Shown here: positions 27,819-35,074 of the stretch, piece after piece | Layout: the number at the start of each line of letters is the position of its first letter | Numbering within the stretch: the first letter of the stretch is position 1 | Assembly (NCBI GenBank): GCA_034110565.1 | Contig: JAWUYY010000008.1 | Coordinates: 1 to 64,000 of the forward strand | Source of the DNA: Bermanella sp034110565 | Lineage (GTDB): Bacteria; Pseudomonadota; Gammaproteobacteria; Pseudomonadales; Oceanobacteraceae | Reading direction: 5' to 3' | DNA length: 64,000 nucleotides | Program-made: the position numbers and the translations under genes | Notes under the pieces: model-generated | Seen by the model: only the letters and a program-made list of their open reading frames with translations | The model's database searches: none | What the model was told of the DNA's origin: nothing

Positions 27819-29453
27819 ATGTTCGGACAGATGCAAGATTCACCATTATTAGTAAGCCAACTCATTGATAACGCTGCACAGTTTCATCCTAATCAACGCA
27901 TTATCACCAAAACCGTTGAAGGCCCTTGGCATGAATATACCTACAAAGACGCCGCTAAACGCAGTAAGCAACTTGCTCAGGCTTTAATCGCCCTTGGAGT
28001 ACAAGATGGCGATGTGATTGGCACCCTCGCATGGAACACTTATCGTCACTTTGAATGCTGGTATGGCATCTCTGGCATGGGCGGCGTATTGCATACTGTT
28101 AACCCGCGTCTGTTTCCTGAGCAACTGGACTACATCATTAACCACGCAGAGGATAAGTTTCTCTTTATCGACACCACCTTTGTGCCATTACTTGAAGCTT
28201 TAAACAGCAAACTGCCTAATGTAAAAGGCTATGTCATCATGACCGATGAAGCGCACATGCCTGACACCAGCTTACCGAACACCATGTGCTATGAAACCTT
28301 ATTGGCTCAGCAAGACGGTGACTATACATGGCCAGTACTGGATGAACGCCAAGCCACATCTATTTGCTATACCTCTGGCACCACAGGCAATCCGAAAGGT
28401 GTGGTATATAGCCACCGCTCAAGTCTATTACACAGCTGGGGTATCACTAGCTTAAACGTAGGTGAGATTAGCAGCGAAACTCGTGTCTTACCGATTGTTC
28501 CTATGTTCCACGCCAATGCTTGGGGACTGGTGTATGCCGTCGCGATGATGGGCGCTGAAGTAGTATTTCCTGGACCTCATTTAGATGGTGCCAGTGTGTG
28601 TGACATGATCAACCGTTACAAAGTGGATTTATCCGCAGCCGTACCCACTGTCTGGACCATGCTAATGCAACACCTGACACAATCGGATGACACCATCGAA
28701 AGCTTAAACAGTGTATTAATAGGCGGATCCGCGGTGCCTAAAGCCATGATTCGCTCGTTCGAGCAAGATTATGGCGTAGAAGTTTGGCAAGCCTGGGGCA
28801 TGACAGAAATGAGCCCCCTTGGCAGCTTAAACAAACCACGACCACAAGACGCTCTGCTGAGCTATGAAGAACAACTCAACATAAAAGCCAAGCAGGGTCG
28901 TCCATGCTTTGGTGTACAAATGAAAATCGTCAACGACGATAACCAACCACTCCCTCACGATGGCAAAGCATTTGGCCGTTTAATGGTAAAAGGCCCTTGG
29001 ATTGTCAGTAAATACTTTAAATCTGAAGAAAGTGCCCTAGAAGAAGATGGCTGGTTCGATACAGGTGATGTAGCCACCATAGATGAAACCGGCAACATGC
29101 AAATCACCGACCGCTCCAAAGACGTGATTAAATCGGGTGGCGAGTGGATTAGTTCTATTGATCTAGAGAACGCCGCCATGGGTCATGCCGATGTACTAGA
29201 AGCCGCGGTCATTGGGGTCTCTCACCCTATGTGGGAAGAGCGCCCACTCATGGTCATTGTGTCTAAGAACCCAGAACAACCACCGTCGATTGAATCTGTG
29301 CTCGCATTCTTAGAGGACAAGGTCGCTAAATGGTGGCTGCCAAGTGGGGTTGAGTTTATTGCCGAAATTCCTCACACCGCCACAGGCAAAATCAATAAGG
29401 TAGGATTACGTGAGCTGTTCAAAGATTATCAATTTGATGATGCGAATGCTTAA
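27819..29453 (+). CDS. Medium/long-chain acyl-CoA ligase, AlkK-like
   Basis: This AMP-forming ligase activates a fatty acid to acyl-CoA. The P-loop YTSGTTGNPKGVVYSHRS, the WGMTEMSP motif and C-terminal DRSKDVIKSGGEWIS are clear. Start (MFGQMQDSPLLVSQLI) and overall sequence resemble AlkK, the medium-chain ligase of alkane-degrading Pseudomonas, more than FadD. 544 residues; the catalytic lysine lies in HTATGKINKVGLRE. A good ribosome-binding site (AAGGA) precedes the ATG, and a strong terminator follows, so it is transcribed alone. Confidence 0.9.
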   Translation: MFGQMQDSPLLVSQLIDNAAQFHPNQRIITKTVEGPWHEYTYKDAAKRSKQLAQALIALGVQDGDVIGTLAWNTYRHFECWYGISGMGGVLHTVNPRLFPEQLDYIINHAEDKFLFIDTTFVPLLEALNSKLPNVKGYVIMTDEAHMPDTSLPNTMCYETLLAQQDGDYTWPVLDERQATSICYTSGTTGNPKGVVYSHRSSLLHSWGITSLNVGEISSETRVLPIVPMFHANAWGLVYAVAMMGAEVVFPGPHLDGASVCDMINRYKVDLSAAVPTVWTMLMQHLTQSDDTIESLNSVLIGGSAVPKAMIRSFEQDYGVEVWQAWGMTEMSPLGSLNKPRPQDALLSYEEQLNIKAKQGRPCFGVQMKIVNDDNQPLPHDGKAFGRLMVKGPWIVSKYFKSEESALEEDGWFDTGDVATIDETGNMQITDRSKDVIKSGGEWISSIDLENAAMGHADVLEAAVIGVSHPMWEERPLMVIVSKNPEQPPSIESVLAFLEDKVAKWWLPSGVEFIAEIPHTATGKINKVGLRELFKDYQFDDANA

Positions 29454-29482
29454 ATATAATTAGAGACACTTAGTTAAAACGA

Positions 29483-29510
29483 AAAATGCCAGAGTTTACT
29501 CTGGCATTTT
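29483..29510. terminator. Bidirectional terminator after acyl-CoA ligase
   Basis: A perfect 12-bp stem (AAAATGCCAGAG / CTCTGGCATTTT) with a TTTA loop, flanked by A and T runs. It sits between convergent genes and can serve both. Confidence 0.92.
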
Positions 29511-29539
29511 CATATCCCCCTCTCCTACCAAAAACTCGC

Positions 29540-30187
29540 TTATTCTTCTACCAATTGACGTTGTGGATTAGGTTTATGCTCCGCGATTAAATGCGGGTAA
29601 GCCTCTGCTACACCGTTCACAATAAGCTCATAAGGCACATCATCGAAGTGACCGTGCTCCTTTATATACTCCATATGGCGATGCCCTTCACCATTGAACT
29701 CATGAAAAACAGAATCATCACGACCATTAAATTCCAATGGTGCTACTCCCATTCGTTCACACAGCACCTTATCAAAAGCAGGCGTCGCTTTGACCCAGTG
29801 CCCGTTAAGCTTAATTTCGGTATAGCCATGCATCACAAACACATCACTGCGCAGCCATTCAATCAACGCAGGACTCGAAAGATGGTTACGCACATCGGCT
29901 AAACCAATTCTGGCCTCAATACCATTTGAGCGGCATAAAGCTGCCAATAATATCGCTTTAGGAATGCAATAGGATTGTCCAGCTTCTAAGCAATGGCTCG
30001 CGCTGAATGACATAGGGTTTGCTTCAAAGACATAAGGGTTATATTTGATATCGTCACGCACTGCGTAATAAAGCGCTATCGCCTTTTCAGTATCACTCAT
30101 CTGCTCATTAACCACCTTGGCATTGAAAGCCGCTACCTGTGGATGATCAAAATCAAAAAACGCGGAAGCTGATAACGTGCTCATCAT
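29540..30187 (-). CDS. Transglutaminase-like domain protein
   Basis: 215 residues. SYCIPKAILLAALCRSNGIEARIGLADVRNH holds the catalytic-type cysteine, and FVMHGYTEIKLNGHWVKATPAFDK the histidine and aspartate of the papain-like transglutaminase fold. Related bacterial proteins probably act as proteases or amidases rather than cross-linkers. No signal peptide is visible. Start could be either of two adjacent ATGs. Physiological role unknown. Confidence 0.82.
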   Translation of the reverse strand: MMSTLSASAFFDFDHPQVAAFNAKVVNEQMSDTEKAIALYYAVRDDIKYNPYVFEANPMSFSASHCLEAGQSYCIPKAILLAALCRSNGIEARIGLADVRNHLSSPALIEWLRSDVFVMHGYTEIKLNGHWVKATPAFDKVLCERMGVAPLEFNGRDDSVFHEFNGEGHRHMEYIKEHGHFDDVPYELIVNGVAEAYPHLIAEHKPNPQRQLVEE

Positions 30188-30340
30188 GATATACCCCTAA
30201 ATACTAAGTGTTCATATTAGAACCTTTTCACTCTTTTTGGCCAATAACCACATCTAACAATATCACTGACAACAAGCATACTGACGCTTTTTTAAACGTT
30301 TGTATGAGGTTTAATCAAGTTTTATCTGAGCTGCGTAATG

Positions 30341-30363
30341 TTACCCACAAATCCTGTGGATAA
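30341..30363. promoter_or_regulatory. Inverted pair of DnaA-box-like sequences
   Basis: TTACCCACA (30341-30349, one mismatch to TTATNCACA) faces TGTGGATAA (30355-30363, reverse complement of the perfect box TTATCCACA) across five bases. The pair also forms a 9-bp hairpin with one mismatch, so a structural role is possible instead. Confidence 0.4.
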
Positions 30364-30542
30364 CTTTGTTAGTAAGTATTTGAAAAGTCTCGCAAACCCC
30401 CATGAAATCTAGCAGTAGCTCAAATTGCTTTTTTTTCAAACAATTAATTTTTTCTTTACTTTTCAATAAGTTAGCTAAGTCAATAGATCTAAATCGCCAA
30501 AGTGATATTGAGTTGTGTGATTTTTATTCATTGATTTAAAAA

Positions 30543-30551
30543 TGTGCATAA
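30543..30551 (-). promoter_or_regulatory. DnaA box
   Basis: TGTGCATAA is the reverse complement of TTATGCACA, a full match to the consensus TTATNCACA. It lies in the same gene-free region as the pair at 30341-30363. Confidence 0.35.
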
Positions 30552-30640
30552 CAAATCAAGTGCTTGCTCCAAATTGGCGCAAAAGTCATGTGTTTTATGG
30601 CCACCACCTATGATTTAAGTAGTCTAAAGCCACTATTACG

Positions 30641-30656
30641 TTGACGTAAACGTCAA
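30641..30656. promoter_or_regulatory. liuR: Probable LiuR operator
   Basis: TTGACGTAAACGTCAA is a perfect 7+7 inverted repeat with a 2-bp centre, 20 bp before the liuR ATG. Its left half can serve as a -35 (TTGACG) with TAAATA (30665-30670) as -10 after 18 bp. MerR regulators bind between such elements, so autoregulation by LiuR is the simplest reading. Confidence 0.7.
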
Positions 30657-30676
30657 CTTGGTTTTAAATAAAATTC

Positions 30677-31066
30677 ATGACAAAAGAAAAAAATAAAATT
30701 TACAGCATCAGTGATTTAGCCCAACGCTTTGATATCACCACTCGCACCATACGTTTTTACGAAAGTGAGGGCCTACTAGCGCCCAAACGCGAAGGCCAGA
30801 AACGCCTGTATAGCCAAAAAGATTACACCACTTTAAAGCTAATTTTACGGGGTAAGCGACTCGGCTGGTCTCTGGCTGAAAGTCGCGACCTAATACAAAT
30901 GTACAAACCAGAACAGAATAATCAGGCCCAGTACCAAAAAGTATTAGAGAAAGTCGTTGATAGTCGTGAACGTCTGCAACAACAAATGAATGACATACAA
31001 ATCATGCTGCTGGAGCTAGATGAGCACGAAGCACGCGTAAAAGAGGTGTTAGAGACTAAGAGCTAA
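30677..31066 (+). CDS. liuR: MerR-family regulator of leucine degradation LiuR
   Basis: 129 residues. The N-terminal winged helix reads YSISDLAQRFDITTRTIRFYESEGLLAPKREGQKRLYSQKDY, the MerR signature. A coiled-coil helix follows (VVDSRERLQQQMNDIQIMLLELDEHEARVKEVL). It has no cysteine-based metal site, in line with a regulator that senses a metabolite. Its place at the head of liuABCDE identifies it as LiuR, known in gammaproteobacteria to control branched-chain amino acid degradation. It is 196 bp ahead of liuA, so a second promoter may lie between them. Confidence 0.92.
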   Translation: MTKEKNKIYSISDLAQRFDITTRTIRFYESEGLLAPKREGQKRLYSQKDYTTLKLILRGKRLGWSLAESRDLIQMYKPEQNNQAQYQKVLEKVVDSRERLQQQMNDIQIMLLELDEHEARVKEVLETKS

Positions 31067-31262
31067 CCATAATAAGACACTCACAAAAAACGCAGCCACC
31101 TCACGTCTTACAATATTAGAGCACCTGTCATTCAGAACAAAAACAACAAACTGAAAATCACACTGTATTTCAGTTAAGTATAAAAATAAAAACAACGAGC
31201 AAACCCTTTATGGAGCGTTATCTAGGTCGTTAATACAAGACTGATCGCTCTCGGAGAACAAG

Positions 31263-32435
31263 ATGAAATCGATTTACAACGAACTAAACTTCGGCCTTGG
31301 CGAAACCATCGACATGATGCGCAAGCAAGTCAACGAATTCGCCAGCCGCGAAATTGCCCCACTGGCAGACGCTACCGATAAAGAAAATGCCTTCCCCAAC
31401 CACTTGTGGAAAAAATTTGGTGACATGGGTTTATTAGGCGTCACGGTTGAAGAGGAATACGGCGGCACCAACATGGGTTACCTAGCTCACGCGGTGGCCA
31501 TGGAAGAAATCAGCCGCGCTTCGGCTTCTATCGGCTTAAGTTACGGCGCGTTCTCAAATCTATGTGTTAATCAGCTCACCAAAAACGGTTCTACCGAACA
31601 AAAAGCCAAGTACTTACCTAAATTAATTGCTGGTGAACACATAGGCGCACTGGCCATGAGTGAGCCTAACGCAGGTTCAGACGTTGTAAGCATGAAGCTG
31701 CGCGCCGATAAAAAAGGTGACAAATACATATTAAACGGCGGCAAAATGTGGATCACCAACGGCCCGGATGCCGATGTGTATGTAATCTACGCCAAAACCG
31801 ATTTTGAAAAAGGCGCACACGGCATGACGGCCTTTATTGTTGAGCGGGACTTCCCTGGTTTTAGCCGTGGGCAAAAGCTCGATAAGTTAGGCATGCGCGG
31901 CTCCAACACCTGTGAACTGATTTTCCAAGATTGCGAAGTACCAGAAGAAAACATCTTAGGCGGCTTAAACCAAGGTGTACGCGTCTTAATGAGCGGCTTG
32001 GATTACGAGCGGGTTGTATTGTCTGGCGGCCCAACTGGCATCATGCAAGCGTGCATGGATATTGTGGTGCCTTACATCCATGACCGTGAACAATTTGGTA
32101 AAAGCATTGGCGAGTTTCAATTAGTGCAAGGCAAGATCGCCGATATGTATTCCACTATGAACGCCTGTAAATCCTATTTATATACAGTGGCTGCCGCATG
32201 CGACCGTGGTGAAACCACCCGTAAAGATGCCGCCGGCGTGATTCTATACACAGCAGAAAAAGCCACGCAAATGGCACTAGATGCCATTCAGTTATTGGGC
32301 GGTAACGGTTACATCAATGATTTTGCCACTGGCCGTTTATTACGTGATGCCAAGCTTTATGAAATTGGTGCAGGGACCAGTGAAGTACGCCGTATGTTAA
32401 TTGGCCGTGAGATTTTTAATGAGAGTAAGCGTTAA
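31263..32435 (+). CDS. liuA: Isovaleryl-CoA dehydrogenase LiuA
   Basis: This FAD enzyme oxidises isovaleryl-CoA to 3-methylcrotonyl-CoA. It is an acyl-CoA dehydrogenase of 390 residues with ALAMSEPNAGSDVVSMKLRA (FAD and substrate contact), GSNTCELIFQDCEVPEENILG, QLLGGNGYINDFATGRLLRDAKLYEIGAGTSEVRRMLIGRE at the C-terminus. A GGAG ribosome-binding site precedes the ATG. It is the first enzyme gene of the operon. Confidence 0.95.
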   Translation: MKSIYNELNFGLGETIDMMRKQVNEFASREIAPLADATDKENAFPNHLWKKFGDMGLLGVTVEEEYGGTNMGYLAHAVAMEEISRASASIGLSYGAFSNLCVNQLTKNGSTEQKAKYLPKLIAGEHIGALAMSEPNAGSDVVSMKLRADKKGDKYILNGGKMWITNGPDADVYVIYAKTDFEKGAHGMTAFIVERDFPGFSRGQKLDKLGMRGSNTCELIFQDCEVPEENILGGLNQGVRVLMSGLDYERVVLSGGPTGIMQACMDIVVPYIHDREQFGKSIGEFQLVQGKIADMYSTMNACKSYLYTVAAACDRGETTRKDAAGVILYTAEKATQMALDAIQLLGGNGYINDFATGRLLRDAKLYEIGAGTSEVRRMLIGREIFNESKR

Positions 32436-32461
32436 TCACTCACTCCACATATTAAATCGTC

Positions 32462-32481
32462 ATTCCCACGGATGTGGGAAT
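32462..32481. repeat. REP-like hairpin between liuA and liuB
   Basis: ATTCCCAC and GTGGGAAT form a perfect 8-bp stem with a GGAT loop, preceded by CGTC. The CGTCATTCCCRC...GYGGGAAT form is that of REP-type palindromes scattered through many proteobacterial genomes. It lies inside the liu operon, 27 bp past the liuA stop, and may protect the liuA message or lower readthrough. I found no second copy in the window. Confidence 0.5.
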
Positions 32482-32578
32482 TTAATAAACCATTTCAAAT
32501 GGATTACAGCCCCCTATGGTGATCTCACCTTGCGGGAAAGACATATTCTGTAAGCCGCCTCCCACAGAGGAGAAAAAA

Positions 32579-34186
32579 ATGCCAAGCATACATTCAAAAA
32601 TAAACCCCAACAGTGCCGAGTTTAAAGACAACCTCGAATTCAATTTAGACATAGTGGCGGACCTTAAAAACCTAGTGGCTAAAATTACACTAGGCGGCGG
32701 TGAAACATCACAAGCGCGCCACAAAAGTCGCGGCAAGTTATTGCCTCGCGAGCGCATCGAAAAACTATTAGATGAAGGCTCACCCTTTTTAGAAGTGGGC
32801 CAGCTAGCCGCCCATGATGTGTACGAAGACAATGTACCTTGTGCAGGTGTGATTGCCGGCATAGGTAAAGTCAGTGGCGTGGAATGCATGATAGTGGCCA
32901 ACGACGCCACAGTGAAAGGTGGTTCGTATTACCCGTTAACGGTTAAGAAGCACTTACGGGCACAAGAAATTGCACAAAAAAATCATCTGCCGTGTATTTA
33001 TTTAGTGGACAGCGGCGGCGCTAACCTGCCACGCCAAGATGAAGTGTTTCCAGACAAAGAGCACTTTGGCCGCATCTTTTTTAATCAAGCTAATATGTCT
33101 GCCATGGGGATTCCACAAATCGCTGTGGTCATGGGCAGCTGCACCGCAGGTGGTGCCTATGTGCCTGCCATGGCCGATGAATCAATTATTGTAAAAGAAC
33201 AAGGCACCATCTTTTTGGCTGGCCCTCCCCTTGTGCAAATGGCAACTGGCGAAGTGGTCGATGCGCAGACCCTAGGTGGCGGTGACATGCACACCTCACA
33301 AAGCGGCGTGGTAGATCATCTAGCTGAAAACGATGAACATGCATTGCAGTTAGCGCGTCAATCCATCGACCGTTTAAATTGGAAAAAACAAACTCAGCTT
33401 GATGTGCGTGACGTGGTGGCACCTCTCTACGATGCGCAAGAGCTGTACGGCATCATTCCACAAGATTTAAAAAAGCCCATGGATGCCCGAGAAATTATCG
33501 CCCGCATTGTGGACGGCAGTGACTTTGACGAATACAAATCCCGCTTTGGCACAACCCTAGTCTGCGGCTTTGCACGCATCTTTGGTTACCCTGTGGGCAT
33601 TGTGGCCAACAACGGTATCTTGTTTTCTGAAAGCGCACAAAAAGGCGCTAACTTTGTTGAGTTATGCTGCCAGCGCAATATTCCGCTGATCTTTTTACAA
33701 AATATTACCGGCTTCATGGTGGGATCAAAATATGAGCAAGAAGGTATTGCCAAACATGGCGCCAAAATGGTCAACGCCGTGGCTTGTGCCAAGGTACCAA
33801 AATTCACCTTAGTGTTTGGTGGCAGTTTTGGCGCCGGCAACTATGGCATGTGTGGCCGAGCCTATGATCCAAACTTCATGTGGATGTGGCCCAACGCACG
33901 TATCAGCGTCATGGGTGGCGAACAAGCCGCTGGTGTAATGTCCTTAATCACGAAAGGAGCCAAAGAAAAACGCGGCGAAACCTTTAGCGATGAAGAACAA
34001 GCGGCCTTTAAAAAACCTCTGCTCGAAAAATACGAAAAAGAAGGTCATCCCTATTATGCGTCTGCCCGTCTTTGGGATGACGGTGTGATTGATCCTGCTC
34101 AAACCCGTGAAGTATTAGGCCTTGCCATCAGTGCGTCACTCAACGCACCACAGCAAGAAACCAAGTTCGGCATATTTAGGATGTGA
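32579..34186 (+). CDS. liuB: Methylcrotonyl-CoA carboxylase, carboxyltransferase (beta) subunit LiuB
   Basis: LiuB moves the carboxyl group from biotin onto 3-methylcrotonyl-CoA, giving 3-methylglutaconyl-CoA, together with LiuD. I start it at 32579 (MPSIHSKINPNSAEF), which has AGAGGAGA upstream; the open frame extends 21 codons earlier without family likeness. 535 residues. Carboxyltransferase marks include YLVDSGGANLPRQDEVFPDKEHFGRIF, MGSCTAGGAYVPAMADE, FLAGPPLV and GGSFGAGNYGMCGRAYDPNFMWMWPNARISVMGGEQAAGV. Confidence 0.96.
   Translation: MPSIHSKINPNSAEFKDNLEFNLDIVADLKNLVAKITLGGGETSQARHKSRGKLLPRERIEKLLDEGSPFLEVGQLAAHDVYEDNVPCAGVIAGIGKVSGVECMIVANDATVKGGSYYPLTVKKHLRAQEIAQKNHLPCIYLVDSGGANLPRQDEVFPDKEHFGRIFFNQANMSAMGIPQIAVVMGSCTAGGAYVPAMADESIIVKEQGTIFLAGPPLVQMATGEVVDAQTLGGGDMHTSQSGVVDHLAENDEHALQLARQSIDRLNWKKQTQLDVRDVVAPLYDAQELYGIIPQDLKKPMDAREIIARIVDGSDFDEYKSRFGTTLVCGFARIFGYPVGIVANNGILFSESAQKGANFVELCCQRNIPLIFLQNITGFMVGSKYEQEGIAKHGAKMVNAVACAKVPKFTLVFGGSFGAGNYGMCGRAYDPNFMWMWPNARISVMGGEQAAGVMSLITKGAKEKRGETFSDEEQAAFKKPLLEKYEKEGHPYYASARLWDDGVIDPAQTREVLGLAISASLNAPQQETKFGIFRM
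34156..34184 (+). repeat. 29-bp direct repeat, copy 1 (end of liuB)
   Basis: AGAAACCAAGTTCGG...TTTAGGATGT covers the last codons of liuB (ETKFGIFRM). An identical 29-bp copy lies at 34244-34272. Confidence 0.9.
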
Positions 34187-34243
34187 TTGTGATATTAAAA
34201 AATAACATTCAACACAATGCGTTGAACGCTCACTCTCAACGCC

Positions 34244-34272
34244 AGAAACCAAGTTCGGCATATTTAGGATGT
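34244..34272 (+). repeat. 29-bp direct repeat, copy 2 (liuC leader)
   Basis: Identical to 34156-34184, starting 88 bp downstream. Its AGGA near the end lies about nine bases before the liuC ATG and forms the ribosome-binding site of liuC. Confidence 0.9.
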
Positions 34273-34276
34273 AACC

Positions 34277-35074
34277 ATGACAGATTCTAATTTATTGATC
34301 GAAATTGAAAACGGCGTGGCCAAACTAATCCTAAATCGTCCCGACGTACACAATGCATTTGATGATGTGCTAATTCAGAGAATCATCAGCGCATTAAATA
34401 ACGTGGAAGCAGACGATAGCGTGCGCGTAGTCGTACTCACCAGCCAGAGCAAACATTTCAGTGCAGGGGCCGATTTAAATTGGATGAAGCGCATGGCGGT
34501 ATTAACCGAGCAAGAAAATCGTGACGACGCACAACAGCTTGCCGAACTCATGCACAAACTGAACAACTTAAACAAACCCACAGTGGCATTAGTGAACGGG
34601 GCGGCTTATGGCGGCGCAGTGGGCTTAATCGCTTGTTGTGATATGGCCATCGCCACCCAACGCAGCCGCTTTTGCTTAAGTGAAGTGAAAATCGGTTTAA
34701 GCCCTGCCGTGATCAGTCCATTTGTGGTATCCGCCATGGGTGAGCGTGCGGCTCGACGTTATTTTTTAAGCGCAGAAGTATTTGATGCCGCGAAAGCGGC
34801 ACAACTGGGTTTACTGCATGACATGGTCGAAGACGAAGTGGCGTTGGCCGAACACGGCGAGCAATTAATAAACACTCTCCTTCTAAACAGTCCACAAGCC
34901 ATGGCTAAAACCAAACTGCTGATTAAAGAAGTCAGCCGTGGTGACATAAATAACAACATGCGTGACTACACGGTGAACTTAATTGCATCCATACGCGTGA
35001 GCGAAGAAGGCCAAGAAGGTTTGGCTTCCTTTTTAGAAAAACGCCAAGCAAACTGGGTAAAGCACAATGAATAA
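34277..35074 (+). CDS. liuC: Methylglutaconyl-CoA hydratase LiuC
   Basis: LiuC hydrates 3-methylglutaconyl-CoA to HMG-CoA. It is a 265-residue crotonase with LTSQSKHFSAGADLNWMKRMA and VNGAAYGGAVGLIACCDMAIA as oxyanion-hole segments, and SEVKIGLSPAVISPFVVSAMGERAARRYFL. The liuD start overlaps its end by eight bases. Its leader carries a copy of the liuB 3' end that supplies the AGGA ribosome-binding site. Confidence 0.94.
   Translation: MTDSNLLIEIENGVAKLILNRPDVHNAFDDVLIQRIISALNNVEADDSVRVVVLTSQSKHFSAGADLNWMKRMAVLTEQENRDDAQQLAELMHKLNNLNKPTVALVNGAAYGGAVGLIACCDMAIATQRSRFCLSEVKIGLSPAVISPFVVSAMGERAARRYFLSAEVFDAAKAAQLGLLHDMVEDEVALAEHGEQLINTLLLNSPQAMAKTKLLIKEVSRGDINNNMRDYTVNLIASIRVSEEGQEGLASFLEKRQANWVKHNE

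Larger units (their letters stand above)
30188..30676. other. A/T-rich intergenic region with DnaA boxes and LiuR site
   Basis: 489 bp without a credible gene. It contains an inverted pair of DnaA-box-like 9-mers (30341-30349 and 30355-30363), a third consensus box (30543-30551), a T-rich and A-rich stretch around 30428-30480, and the palindrome at 30641-30656. Confidence 0.6.

Noticed and set aside
30188..30676. Chromosomal replication origin
   Set aside because: Despite the DnaA boxes, neither dnaA-dnaN nor mnmG/rpmH is nearby, and three boxes are too few to claim oriC.
32482..32910. 142-codon frame on the minus strand over liuB start
   Set aside because: It lies antisense to the clear carboxyltransferase gene, has a composition typical of a shadow frame and no ribosome-binding site.
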